NCBI RefSeq assembly: GCF_020524485.1
Contig: NZ_JAIVLF010000003.1
Location: 248,001-312,000, forward strand
Source of the DNA: Novosphingobium profundi
GTDB taxonomy: Bacteria; Pseudomonadota; Alphaproteobacteria; Sphingomonadales; Sphingomonadaceae
Length of the DNA: 64,000 nucleotides
Reading direction: 5' to 3'
The notes beneath the pieces are model-generated. The model made no database searches and had not been told where the DNA came from. It was given only the letters and a program-made list of their open reading frames with translations. The position numbers and the translations under genes were made by a program. Positions 1-8,233 of this stretch are shown here, piece by piece. The first letter of the stretch is position 1, and each line of letters opens with the position of its first letter.

Positions 1-1
1 C

Positions 2-526
2 AAGCTTTCGGCAACCTTCGAGGGCGAGCCGCTGGTCCACCACGCCATCCGCACAGCCTGCGCCGCGCCGGTGGACAAGGTCCTCGTCGCCGCGCGCCCC
101 GACCTCGACCTTTCACAATGGCAGGCGCCCGAAGGGGCCCCGCCCGTCACGATCCTGCGCGTGGAAAGCCAAGCGCTGTCCACCACGCTCAAGGCGGGCG
201 TCGCGGCCTTGGGCGATGTGGACGCGCTCTTCGTGTTCCTGGGCGACATGCCGCGCGTACCCAGCGAAGAAGCCGCGCATCTGGCCCGGATCCTCGCTGA
301 CAACTTCGCCGCCTTGCCACGCCATGGGGGCAAGCCCGGGCATCCGGTCCTGCTCTCCGCGCGCGCGCTGGCCGACGTTCCCACGCTCACGGGCGATGCC
401 GGTGCCGGACAGATCCTGCGTGGGCGCGCCGATGTCGTCTTTCACGAGACGCAAGATCCCGCCGTCCGGCTCGACATCGACCGCCCGGAAGACCTTGCGC
501 GCCTCAAGCACGAGGCCGAAGACTGA
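2..526 (+). CDS. MobA-like nucleotidyltransferase (partial, 5' end outside window)
   Basis: The reading frame is open from the first bases of the window, so the true start lies upstream. The visible 174 residues match the C-terminal two thirds of a MobA/MocA-type NTP-transferase fold. The metal-binding segment reads FLGDMPRVP, and a GHPVLLSARAL segment followed by GDAGAG is typical of molybdopterin cytidylyl- or guanylyltransferases. The family activates molybdenum cofactor with a nucleotide for xanthine-oxidase-type enzymes. That fits the [2Fe-2S] molybdo-hydroxylase subunit at 3330-3926. Whether CTP or GTP is used cannot be decided, because the N-terminal LAGG(x)SxR region is missing. Confidence 0.8.
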   Translation, partial: KLSATFEGEPLVHHAIRTACAAPVDKVLVAARPDLDLSQWQAPEGAPPVTILRVESQALSTTLKAGVAALGDVDALFVFLGDMPRVPSEEAAHLARILADNFAALPRHGGKPGHPVLLSARALADVPTLTGDAGAGQILRGRADVVFHETQDPAVRLDIDRPEDLARLKHEAED

Positions 527-529
527 GGC

Positions 530-1099
530 TCAGGCGTTGCCCGTCTGGCTTGAGAGAAGCCCCGGATCGATGCCCTCGTGCTTCCAGGCCCCGGCCCAGC
601 GCGCTTCAGGGGAGGTGTCGAAGAGAACCTCGCGGCTGCCTTGCGCGGCGTACCAGCCGTGGTGGCGCATTTCCTCTTCCAACTGCCCCGGCGCCCAGCC
701 CGCATAGCCCAGCGCCATGACCCACTGGCTGGGCCCGCGCCCCTGGGCAATCGCGCGCAGGATATCCATCGAGGCCGAGAGCGCGCACAAGGGGCCATCT
801 TGGGCGTGAACCTCGATCGAATCTCCGCCACCCCAGTCGAGCGAATGCAGCACGAACCCGCGCCCCGGCTCCACCGGACCGCCGTTCAGCACCGCGCAGT
901 CGGGTGCAAGTGCCGTGTCGAGGCCAAGATCGTCGAGAATGGCGTGGAAGGTCACGCCCTCGCGCGCCTCGCCCACGTTGATGCCCAGCGCGCCATGTTC
1001 GTCGTGCACGCACAGCACGTTGACCGAACGCTCGAAACGCGGATCGAACATGCCCGGCATGGCCAGGAGCATGCGGCCGGCAAGATACTGTCCTTCCAT
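530..1099 (-). CDS. YqgE/AlgH family protein (UPF0301)
   Basis: The 189-residue product has the usual length and order of AlgH/YqgE proteins: an N-terminal YLAGRMLLAMPGMFDPRFERS segment, a central LNGGPVEPGRGFVLHS block, and a conserved MALGYAGWAPGQLEEEM block near the C-terminus. I chose the ATG at 1097-1099 because the family begins within a few residues of this position, although the frame stays open further upstream. The molecular function of the family is poorly defined; it has been linked to alginate regulation in Pseudomonas. It is convergent with the nucleotidyltransferase, with only three bases between the two stops. Confidence 0.88.
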   Translation of the reverse strand: MEGQYLAGRMLLAMPGMFDPRFERSVNVLCVHDEHGALGINVGEAREGVTFHAILDDLGLDTALAPDCAVLNGGPVEPGRGFVLHSLDWGGGDSIEVHAQDGPLCALSASMDILRAIAQGRGPSQWVMALGYAGWAPGQLEEEMRHHGWYAAQGSREVLFDTSPEARWAGAWKHEGIDPGLLSSQTGNA

Positions 1100-1229
1100 C
1101 ACCCTTTTGGACTCTACCCGTCTGCCCGCGCGCGACAAGGTGCAAGTCCTCCTTTTCGCCCGCACGGGGTGAATAAAGTCGCGACAAGGGGTTGTTCGCG
1201 CCGCATCGGCAATTAAGCCTGCCCGGATC

Positions 1230-3281
1230 ATGAAAACGACAAGAATGCACAGCCTGTTCGGCACCACCGCCCTCGTTCTCGGCCTCGTTGCAAGCAGCAA
1301 CGCGCTGGCCGCGGACGCCGAGGCCCCCGCGGCGATGGAGAGCGCCGATGCAGGGCCCATCATCGTCACCGGCCACGGCCTTGCCGAAAGCCCGGCGACC
1401 GTCGCCTATGATGTCGAGACCATCGCGCGCGACGAGCTTGTGTCCAGCGCCTCGGGCCGGATCGAGGATGTCCTCTCCTCGGTCGCGGGCTTCCAGCAGT
1501 TCCGCCGCTCCGACAGCCGCTCCTCGAACCCGTCCGCACAAGGCGCGACGCTGCGCGCGCTGGGCGGCAATGCGTCGAGCCGCGCGCTGGTCCTCCTTGA
1601 CGGCGTACCCGTCTCCAACCCCTTCTTCGGCTACGTGCCCTTCACCGCACTTGCACCCGAACGCCTGTCCTCGGTGCGCGTCACGCGCGGCGGCGGCGCG
1701 GGCGCCTTTGGCAGCGGCGCGATCTCGGGCACGATCGAGCTGATGAGCGCAGGCCCCGAGACACTTGGCGCCTTTTCGGGCACCGCGCTCGTCAACGACC
1801 GGGGCGGCACGCAAGGCTCGGCCAGCACCGCGCAGAAACTGGGCAAGGGCTTCATCGTGGCGGGCGTGCAATGGGACCGGGGCCAGGGCTTCTGGACGAC
1901 CCCTAAGGACCAGCGCGTGGACGCCTCCGCGCGCGCGGCCTACGAGAGCCTGTCCGGCTCGCTGCGTGCAGTCGCCCCGCTGGGCGAGACGCTGGAGATC
2001 CAGGCCTCGGCGCTTGTCTACGACGACCAGCGCACGTTGCGCTTCGAGGATGCGGACAGCTCGGCCTCGGGCCAGCAGGCGAGCCTTCGCCTCGTGGGCC
2101 GGGGGGAATGGCAGTTCGACGTGCTGGGCTACGTGCAGGCGCAGGACTTTTCCAACCGCGTGATCAGCTCCACCCGCTTCGTGCGTGCGCTGGAACAGAT
2201 CAAGACGCCCACGCTGGCAACCGGCGGCAAGTTCGAACTGCGCCCGCCGGTAGGTGCCGACCACGTGCTGCGCCTGGGCGCCGATATCCGCCTTGTCGGC
2301 GGGCATCTCGCCGAGGCGCCCTACAGCACCTTCACCGGCCAGCAGACCGCCTTTCGCCGCGCGGGCGGCGACCAGTCGGACCTCGGGCTCTTCATCGAGG
2401 ACGACTGGACGCTGGGCAACCTCGTCCTCACCGCAGGCGCGCGCGCGGACCGCTCGACGATCCGCAACGGCTTCTACCGCGAACTGGATGCCGCAGGTTC
2501 GCTCAACGAGGACACCCGCCACCCCGACCGTTCGGGCTGGGACGGCAGTTTCCGAGGCGGCGCGCTGTGGACGGTGAGCCCTGCGATCCGCCTGCGCGCA
2601 GCGGCCTACACCAGCCTGCGCCTGCCCACGCTCAATGAACTCTACCGCCCCTTCGTGGTCTTCCCGGTGACCACCAACGCCAACGCCGATCTCGCCCCTG
2701 AAAAGCTGCGCGGCTATGAAGCGGGTGTGGAGCTGACGCCCGCCGAGGGCCTGCGCCTTGCCGTCACAGCCTTCGACAACAAGGTGAAGAACGCGATCGC
2801 CAACGTCACGCTCGATGAAACGACGCGCCAGCGCCAGAACGTCGATGCCATCCGCGCGCGCGGGATCGAGGCCACCGCGGCATTGACCGTGGGGACCGTC
2901 AGCTTCGACGGCTCGCTCGCCTGGACCGATGCCAAGGTTGAGGCCCAGGGCATCCAGGCCGCGCTTGACGGGATGCGCCCCTCGCAGGTCCCGCGCCTCG
3001 CCGCGAGCGCCACGCTGGGCTGGAAGCCGCGCGCGGGCTGGCATCTGGCCGCCACGCTGCGCCATGTCGGCAAACAGTACGAGGACGACCAGGAAAGCCA
3101 GCCGCTTCGCGCCGCGACCACGCTCGATGCCTTCGCGCAGGTGCCTCTGGCCGGCCCGCTCGCACTGATCCTGCGCGGCGAGAACCTGTTCGACGAGACC
3201 ATCGTCACGCGCAACCAGTCGGGCTCGATGGATCTGGGCACCCCGCGCACCCTCTGGGCGGGCTTTCGGGTGGAGATTTGA
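1230..3281 (+). CDS. TonB-dependent outer-membrane receptor
   Basis: The 683-residue protein has a Sec signal peptide of about 28 residues ending ALA. A plug domain follows at roughly residues 44-165 (IIVTGHGL, LLDGVPVSNPF, VTRGGGAGAFGSGAISGTIEL). The remainder is a 22-strand-type beta barrel ending with the family's NLFDE box and an aromatic/hydrophobic final strand (GFRVEI). Proteins of this type import siderophores, cobalamin or organic substrates using TonB energy. The substrate is not evident: no riboswitch or Fur box was recognised in the 130-base leader. Neighbouring molybdoenzyme genes may be coincidental. Confidence 0.9.
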   Translation: MKTTRMHSLFGTTALVLGLVASSNALAADAEAPAAMESADAGPIIVTGHGLAESPATVAYDVETIARDELVSSASGRIEDVLSSVAGFQQFRRSDSRSSNPSAQGATLRALGGNASSRALVLLDGVPVSNPFFGYVPFTALAPERLSSVRVTRGGGAGAFGSGAISGTIELMSAGPETLGAFSGTALVNDRGGTQGSASTAQKLGKGFIVAGVQWDRGQGFWTTPKDQRVDASARAAYESLSGSLRAVAPLGETLEIQASALVYDDQRTLRFEDADSSASGQQASLRLVGRGEWQFDVLGYVQAQDFSNRVISSTRFVRALEQIKTPTLATGGKFELRPPVGADHVLRLGADIRLVGGHLAEAPYSTFTGQQTAFRRAGGDQSDLGLFIEDDWTLGNLVLTAGARADRSTIRNGFYRELDAAGSLNEDTRHPDRSGWDGSFRGGALWTVSPAIRLRAAAYTSLRLPTLNELYRPFVVFPVTTNANADLAPEKLRGYEAGVELTPAEGLRLAVTAFDNKVKNAIANVTLDETTRQRQNVDAIRARGIEATAALTVGTVSFDGSLAWTDAKVEAQGIQAALDGMRPSQVPRLAASATLGWKPRAGWHLAATLRHVGKQYEDDQESQPLRAATTLDAFAQVPLAGPLALILRGENLFDETIVTRNQSGSMDLGTPRTLWAGFRVEI

Positions 3282-3329
3282 CACCCCGGCTCTGGTACTT
3301 GTCCTGAGAGGTCCCTAAATACACCGGCC

Positions 3330-3926
3330 ATGTCCCGCCTGACCGTCAACGAACGTCCCGTCGAATTCGACATGGACCCGCAGACCCCGCTGCTGTGGGC
3401 GCTGCGCGATGCCGCGAACCTGACCGGCACCAAGTACGGCTGCGGCAATGGCGACTGCGGCGCGTGCACCGTCCATGTCGACGGGGCGGCGCTGCGCGCC
3501 TGCCTCATCACCCTGGCCGAGTGCGAGGGACGCTTTGTCACCACCATCGAGGGCCTTGCGCGCGACCGCTCGCACCCGGTGCAGCAGGCGCTGGTGGCCG
3601 AACAGGCGATCCAGTGCGGCTTCTGCACGCCGGGCATCGTCATGGCGGCCGCCGCGCTTCTCAAGGCCAACGCCAACCCGAGCGAGGCCGAGATCGCGGC
3701 CGCCATCCCGAACCTGTGCCGCTGCGGCGTGACACCCCGCCTCGTGCGCGCCATTTCGCGCGCCGCGCGCGTCCAACGCCGCGAGGAGACGATCAGCGCC
3801 GCGCCCGCGCCGGGCATCCCGACCGATGCTGCCGCGCGCAACGTACCCGCGCTGACGCCCGGCGAGGCAGCCCAGACCAATTCCCATCCCGCGGCCCGCC
3901 CCACGGCGGACCGCCCAGCCACCTGA
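3330..3926 (+). CDS. [2Fe-2S] subunit of a xanthine-oxidase-family molybdo-hydroxylase
   Basis: The first 140 residues form the two-domain iron-sulfur subunit. A plant-ferredoxin cluster uses Cys38, Cys43, Cys46 and Cys58 (GCGNGDCGAC), and a second helical-bundle cluster uses Cys96, Cys99, Cys130 and Cys132 (QCGFC, CRCG). This subunit passes electrons from the molybdopterin subunit in isoquinoline 1-oxidoreductase (IorA-like) and aldehyde oxidase enzymes. Residues from about 150 to 198 are an unusual Ala/Pro-rich tail not needed for the fold. No molybdopterin-binding large subunit lies in the window, so the partner must be upstream of position 1 or elsewhere. It is transcribed towards arsC with an 11-base gap. 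Confidence 0.9.
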   Translation: MSRLTVNERPVEFDMDPQTPLLWALRDAANLTGTKYGCGNGDCGACTVHVDGAALRACLITLAECEGRFVTTIEGLARDRSHPVQQALVAEQAIQCGFCTPGIVMAAAALLKANANPSEAEIAAAIPNLCRCGVTPRLVRAISRAARVQRREETISAAPAPGIPTDAAARNVPALTPGEAAQTNSHPAARPTADRPAT

Positions 3927-3936
3927 GGAGAGATCC

Positions 3937-4281
3937 ATGAAGGCCACCATCTGGCACAACCCCAAGTGCGGCACCTCGCGCAAGACCCTCGCCATTCTGG
4001 AAGAGACGCCGGGCGTCGAGGTCGAGGTCATCGAGTACCTCAAGACCCCGCCGAGCGCCGAGAAGCTCGCGCAGCTCTACAAGGACGCCGGGATCACCCC
4101 GCAGGCGGGTCTGCGCACGCGCGGCACCGATGCCATCGAGCGCGGTCTTCCCGAAGCCTCGGACGCCGATGTGCTTGCCGCGATGAGTGCCGAACCGATC
4201 CTCATCGAGCGTCCGCTGGTCGAGACCGACAAGGGCGTGCGGCTGTGCCGTCCGCAGGAAAAGGTCGCCGAAATCCTGTAA
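3937..4281 (+). CDS. arsC: arsenate reductase, glutaredoxin type (ArsC family)
   Basis: The 114-residue protein has the ArsC thioredoxin fold, with the redox Cys11 in HNPKCGTSR and the PILIERPLV segment that carries a conserved arginine. Family members reduce arsenate to arsenite using glutathione and glutaredoxin; some homologues (YffB/Spx-like) do other things. A clear GAGGAGAG ribosome site precedes the ATG. There are no arsB, arsR or acr3 genes nearby, so an arsenic role rests on family membership alone. Confidence 0.85.
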   Translation: MKATIWHNPKCGTSRKTLAILEETPGVEVEVIEYLKTPPSAEKLAQLYKDAGITPQAGLRTRGTDAIERGLPEASDADVLAAMSAEPILIERPLVETDKGVRLCRPQEKVAEIL

Positions 4282-4394
4282 GAACGAAGCGGTTATAAAC
4301 CCGCTTCACCCCGCCCTGCCTTGCAATGCGACGGCTAATCTGCCACCGCAAGGCACATCCATGACACAGAAGAACCGCGAGGTTACGCGCCAGC

Positions 4395-5027
4395 ATGTCC
4401 AGCACTGAGCTTGCCCGGGAGGCCCTGCCCCAAAGGATCAAGCGTAAAGTCAAGAACGCCCTAGGCCCCTGGGGCGTCTTCCTCGAAGGGTTCGTCCGTC
4501 ATCCGGTCATGGTCGGCTCGATCGTTCCCTCTTCGCGGTTCGTGATCCGCAAGATGCTGGCACCTGTCGATTGGGACAACTGCAAGCTCTTCGTCGAATA
4601 CGGCCCGGGCGTGGGCACCTTCTGCCAGCCCGTGCTCGACCGCCTGCCGCGCGACGGCATGCTGCTGGTCATCGACACCAACCCGGACTTCATCGAGTAT
4701 CTGCGCCGCACGATCACCGACAGCCGCTTCGTTGCGGTGCTCGGCTCGGCTGCGGACGTCGAGGATATCGTCAAGGCGCATGGCCACGAGAAGGCCGACT
4801 ACGTGCTTTCCGGCCTGCCCTTCTCGACCCTGCCCGATGGCGTGGGTCCGGCCATCGCAGCGGCCACGCACCGCGTGATTCGCAAGGGCGGCGCGTTCCT
4901 CGTCTACCAGTTCACGCCGCGCGCACGCGACTTCATGGCCCGCCACTTCACGCGCATCGACAGCGGCCTTGAAATGATCAACGTGCCGCCGTGCTGCATG
5001 TACTGGGGCTGGAAGGACGAAGACTGA
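4395..5027 (+). CDS. class I SAM-dependent methyltransferase, PmtA-like
   Basis: The 210-residue protein carries SAM motif I as VEYGPGVGTF at residues 67-76 and an acidic motif II (LVIDTNPDFI). The GFVRHPVMVGSIVPSS segment before motif I occurs in bacterial phospholipid and rRNA-dimethylase-like methyltransferases. A phosphatidylethanolamine N-methyltransferase role is possible, but the substrate cannot be read from sequence. A strong hairpin terminator follows the stop by about 30 bases. Confidence 0.75.
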   Translation: MSSTELAREALPQRIKRKVKNALGPWGVFLEGFVRHPVMVGSIVPSSRFVIRKMLAPVDWDNCKLFVEYGPGVGTFCQPVLDRLPRDGMLLVIDTNPDFIEYLRRTITDSRFVAVLGSAADVEDIVKAHGHEKADYVLSGLPFSTLPDGVGPAIAAATHRVIRKGGAFLVYQFTPRARDFMARHFTRIDSGLEMINVPPCCMYWGWKDED

Positions 5028-5057
5028 GCTCTCTTCTTCCCGCACGGCACTCCACAT

Positions 5058-5101
5058 ACGAAAAGGCCCGCCCGACCATCCGGTCCGGCGGGCCTTTTCG
5101 T
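5058..5101. terminator. bidirectional intrinsic terminator
   Basis: A perfect 15-bp stem pairs 5058-5072 with 5087-5101 around a 14-base loop. The arms carry AAAA on one side and TTTT on the other, so it can terminate both the methyltransferase gene on the plus strand and the membrane protein gene on the minus strand. Confidence 0.9.
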
Positions 5102-5120
5102 AGGGAGGCCACGGCAAGCC

Positions 5121-5969
5121 TCAGTCGAAGAGGCTGGCCTGCCCGTCGGGCGTGGCGCGCGAAAGCTGGGCGTGCACGCGCACCAGCACCGCGACCAGCA
5201 GCACGTTGCTGACCGCTCCGATCAGCCCGGCAACGACGCCGGCCAGGAAGTTCGTCACCGCGCCCGCCCCGAAGACGAGCGAGAGCGGGGTAATGAGCAG
5301 CAGCGAGACCATGAAGCTGATCGCCAGGTATCCCAGCATCAGCAGCGCGTAGAAGCCCAGAAGACGCGGCGTGTGCCCGCCTGTCAGCTCCCACGACCGG
5401 CGCATGGCCGCCACCGGGTTCGAGAGGCCCTCGCGCACGATCACGGGGACGAGCAGCGAAAGGCGCACCGCCGACCAGATCGACACGCCGAACACGCCGA
5501 TCAGCATGACCACGCCGCCGAGCGACGCCCCGGCCGTCCCCGCCACCAGCGAGCCGAGCGCGACCAGAAGGCCCAGCACGAAGGAGACCAGTGTGATCCC
5601 CACGATATAAAGTAGCGTCGTGCCGATCAGCGTGGGCAGAGCGCGAAGGGCCACCGAGATCGCCTCGCCCACGCTTGGCCGTCCGCCCACGCCCAGGATC
5701 ACCGCGACGGCGAGATAGCCGACGAACTGGACCAGCATGCCCCCGATCCCGAAAGCCAGGATCGTGCCCAGGTTCGCCGAAATCAGTGCCTCCAGCCCCT
5801 CGCTGTCCTGCGCCAGCGCCATCATCTGCTGCTGGATATCGGCCAGGAACACGCTGGAAAGCAGCGCGGGCAGCAGGAAGAAGACGCCCGCGAGCGCCAT
5901 CAGCACATCGCGGTTGGCGCGGACTCTGGCCACGGCCTCGTTCCAGGCCAGGTTGCTGTCGAACTGCAT
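5121..5969 (-). CDS. polytopic membrane protein, glycerophosphodiester phosphodiesterase membrane-domain-like
   Basis: The product has about 282 residues and six or more hydrophobic segments (for example AGVFFLLPALLSSVFLA, MLVQFVGYLAVAVILGVGG and GTTLLYIVGITLVSFVLGLLV). A characteristic short motif, LLVPVIVREGLSNPVAAMRRSWELTGG, sits between the membrane segments; such RSWxLT motifs are seen in uncharacterised integral membrane families related to the GdpP/UgpQ membrane domain. The start at 5969 is chosen because AGGAG lies six bases upstream of that ATG; an in-frame ATG two codons earlier overlaps the ribosome site. Function is unknown. Confidence 0.75.
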   Translation of the reverse strand: MQFDSNLAWNEAVARVRANRDVLMALAGVFFLLPALLSSVFLADIQQQMMALAQDSEGLEALISANLGTILAFGIGGMLVQFVGYLAVAVILGVGGRPSVGEAISVALRALPTLIGTTLLYIVGITLVSFVLGLLVALGSLVAGTAGASLGGVVMLIGVFGVSIWSAVRLSLLVPVIVREGLSNPVAAMRRSWELTGGHTPRLLGFYALLMLGYLAISFMVSLLLITPLSLVFGAGAVTNFLAGVVAGLIGAVSNVLLVAVLVRVHAQLSRATPDGQASLFD

Positions 5970-6091
5970 TGCCATCTCCTTCTCGCCCCTCGCCTTCTCG
6001 CGCCGGGCGTCATCTCGCAATCGCGGTCTTAGGGATAGTTGCCTTGTGAATCCACTTGATATGAACGCACGGAAGGGCCACGCAGCGAGGC

Positions 6092-6775
6092 ATGAACACC
6101 ATCCAGACTCTGCCCGGGGACATCGAGCTGCGCATCAGCCGCGAACCTGTCCCCTACCGTGAGGCGCTGGCCGAGATGACCGAGCGCAACGCCGCAATTG
6201 CGGCAGGCGAAGCGCGCGAACTGATCTGGTTTCTCGAACATCCGCCTGTCTACACCGCTGGCACCAGCGCGGCCGTCTCCGACCTGCTCGACCCCCGCTT
6301 CGAGGTCGTCGAGGCCGGACGCGGCGGGCGCTACACCTACCATGGCCCGGGCCAGCGCGTGGTCTATGTCCTGCTCGACCTCAGGAAGCGCGCGCGCGAT
6401 GCCCGCGGCTTCGTCCACGCTCTCGAAGGCTGGGTGATCGACACTCTCACCGACTTCGGCGTCGAGGGGTTCCGCAGCGAGGGGCGCATCGGCATCTGGA
6501 CAAAGGACATCGACGGGCGCGAGGCCAAGATCGGCGCCATCGGCGTGCGCATCCGCAAGTGGGTGACGATGCATGGCTTTGCGGTCAACATTCATCCCGA
6601 CCTCGCCCACTTCACCGGCATCGTGCCCTGCGGGATCGAGGAATTTGGCGTAACCAGCCTCAAGCGGCTGAACAAGGACGCGGAATTCGACGTGTGGGAC
6701 AAGGCGCTGCTCGCACGGGCCGACGCCTTCCTCGGCGCGCTCGAAACCCGCTGCCCCAAGGAGACCCCGGCATGA
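6092..6775 (+). CDS. lipB: octanoyltransferase LipB
   Basis: The 227-residue product matches LipB along its length. It has the [12 protein letters not shown] signature at residues 77-88, the catalytic lysine in AKIGAIGVR (Lys146) and the catalytic cysteine in [15 protein letters not shown] (Cys180). LipB moves the octanoyl group from acyl carrier protein to lipoyl domains of 2-oxoacid dehydrogenases, the first step of endogenous lipoate assembly in the cytoplasm. Its TGA overlaps the ATG of the next gene (ATGA), which suggests translational coupling. Confidence 0.97.
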   Translation: MNTIQTLPGDIELRISREPVPYREALAEMTERNAAIAAGEARELIWFLEHPPVYTAGTSAAVSDLLDPRFEVVEAGRGGRYTYHGPGQRVVYVLLDLRKRARDARGFVHALEGWVIDTLTDFGVEGFRSEGRIGIWTKDIDGREAKIGAIGVRIRKWVTMHGFAVNIHPDLAHFTGIVPCGIEEFGVTSLKRLNKDAEFDVWDKALLARADAFLGALETRCPKETPA

Positions 6776-7107
6776 TCTGCATTTCGATGCGCCGCGCCGC
6801 CGCGCTGGGGCTCGCCCTTCCGCTCCTCGCCGGGCTTGCCGCCTGCAAGGACGATGCGCGTGAGGCGCCCGCCGCCGAGGCCGCACAAGGTGCCCAGCTG
6901 CTGGAGCGCTCGGTCGACGATGCCATGCCCGCCTACGACCAGCGCCGCTCCAAGGCGCCGCTCGCCGAGCCGGAACTGGCCGAACCGAACCCAAGGTCGG
7001 CATCGGCTGGGCCCGCGCAGGATAGCGAGGACACCGCCGAAGACACTACCGAGGAGGGGGCTCCCACACCGCAGGAGCCCTCCGCGCCTGAAGAGGACGC
7101 CGCTTAA
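6772..7107 (+). CDS. small predicted lipoprotein
   Basis: The gene encodes 111 residues. An N-terminal signal of about 24 residues ends in the lipobox LAAC, so the mature protein should be lipid-anchored. The rest is acidic and rich in Ala, Glu and Pro, with no recognisable domain and probably little structure. The ATG overlaps the lipB stop. It is convergent with the CitE-like gene and the two stops overlap by four bases. Confidence 0.75.
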   Translation: MICISMRRAAALGLALPLLAGLAACKDDAREAPAAEAAQGAQLLERSVDDAMPAYDQRRSKAPLAEPELAEPNPRSASAGPAQDSEDTAEDTTEEGAPTPQEPSAPEEDAA

Positions 7108-8069
7108 GCGGGGCGCAGGATCGGCTGGCGGCGCAGGTCTTCCCCGCCCCGGCCATCGCGCTCGAACATCGCAATCGTGCGCCGCGCCAGGGCGAGGTGC
7201 GAGCGGTCGATCATCCGTCCGCGCAAGGGCAGCGAACCCACATGCGGGTTGCCTTCAAAGGCGGCGACAACATCGCGCGCCTCGACCAGTTCCTCCACCG
7301 AGGGAGTGAAGGCGGCATTGATCGTGGGAATCTGCGCGGGGTGGATCGCGAACATCCCCGAGAAGCCGTCCCCACGCGCGCCCTCGGCCGCTCTATTGGT
7401 ACCGGCCTCGTTGTCGAAATCATCAAACGGCGCGTCGATGGCCATGACATCGCCGGCATGGGCGCTGAGCAGCGCCTGCACGCGCACGAAGCGAGCCGTA
7501 TCGCTCCAGCCGCCCTGGAGCGTGCGCACCGCCTGGCCGCCCATGGCCGCGCTCAGGCCCGCCGCATTCCAGGTGAGGCCAACGACACGCTGATGGGCCG
7601 AGGAGGCGTATTCGGCAATCCGCAGCGCCGCACCCGGCGTCTCGCCGACAACCGGCATGATCCGCGTGGAATTGGCCGCAAGCCCCAGCCCCTGCTCGAA
7701 CTCATAGACTTCGCTGGCCAGTTGGCGCACCGTTTCGGGCCCCGAGGCCTTGGGCAGGATCACCCCGTCGGGCGCAAAGGGCATCACCGCGGCCAGATCC
7801 TCGCGCACGTAGCCCGATTCCATGCTGTTGAGCCGCACCCAGCGGCCCATGCGCTGCTGCTCGATGACGTGCTGGCGATGCGCCGAGAGCCAGCCTGCGG
7901 CCAGGTCGCGCGCGCGCGCCTTCTCGCTCACCGGTACGGTGTCCTCCAGGTCGATCACGACGATGTCCGCCCCCGTCCCGATTGCCGTGCCGAGGCGTTC
8001 TTCACTGTTGCCCGGAACGAGGAGCCAGGACCTCGATTTCATGCCCATTGGTGCCCCATGCCCATTCAT
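7104..8069 (-). CDS. HpcH/HpaI aldolase / CitE-like CoA ester lyase
   Basis: The product of up to 321 residues shows the CitE fold. RSWLLVPGNSEERL comes near the start, VVIDLEDTVP carries the metal-associated acidic residues, RLNSMESGY carries the CoA/substrate arginine, and GMFAIHPAQIPTINAAF lies near the C-terminus. Family members cleave or form (3S)-malyl-, citramalyl- or related CoA esters. Which substrate applies is not evident. Several in-frame ATGs compete: codons 1, 8 and 10, with codon 10 (position 8042) closest to the family start. Confidence 0.85.
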   Translation of the reverse strand: MNGHGAPMGMKSRSWLLVPGNSEERLGTAIGTGADIVVIDLEDTVPVSEKARARDLAAGWLSAHRQHVIEQQRMGRWVRLNSMESGYVREDLAAVMPFAPDGVILPKASGPETVRQLASEVYEFEQGLGLAANSTRIMPVVGETPGAALRIAEYASSAHQRVVGLTWNAAGLSAAMGGQAVRTLQGGWSDTARFVRVQALLSAHAGDVMAIDAPFDDFDNEAGTNRAAEGARGDGFSGMFAIHPAQIPTINAAFTPSVEELVEARDVVAAFEGNPHVGSLPLRGRMIDRSHLALARRTIAMFERDGRGGEDLRRQPILRPA

Positions 8070-8233
8070 GCCCTTGCCACTATGCCCGAAGCGCGCCCCT
8101 TACGCACTTCGGGCCGCAGTCTAGCGTGAGCACAGTTAACATTTCCTGCAATTGAGCCTCGGCCGCGCGACGAAGGGCATCGGCAAGGCGGCTGGGAGAG
8201 CCATCGCCCTCGCCCTGCCCGAAATCGCCGCGA

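Noticed and set aside
1100..1229. Cobalamin or other riboswitch in front of the TonB receptor
   Set aside because: No conserved riboswitch boxes were found in the 130-base leader.
606..3284. Long antisense open frame across the TonB receptor gene
   Set aside because: It overlaps a strongly supported receptor gene on the other strand, has a biased composition typical of GC-rich shadows and matches no family.
8190..8210. A sixth REP-like unit (GAGAGCCATCGCCCTC)
   Set aside because: One arm is mismatched and the flanks do not match the family, so it is not counted.
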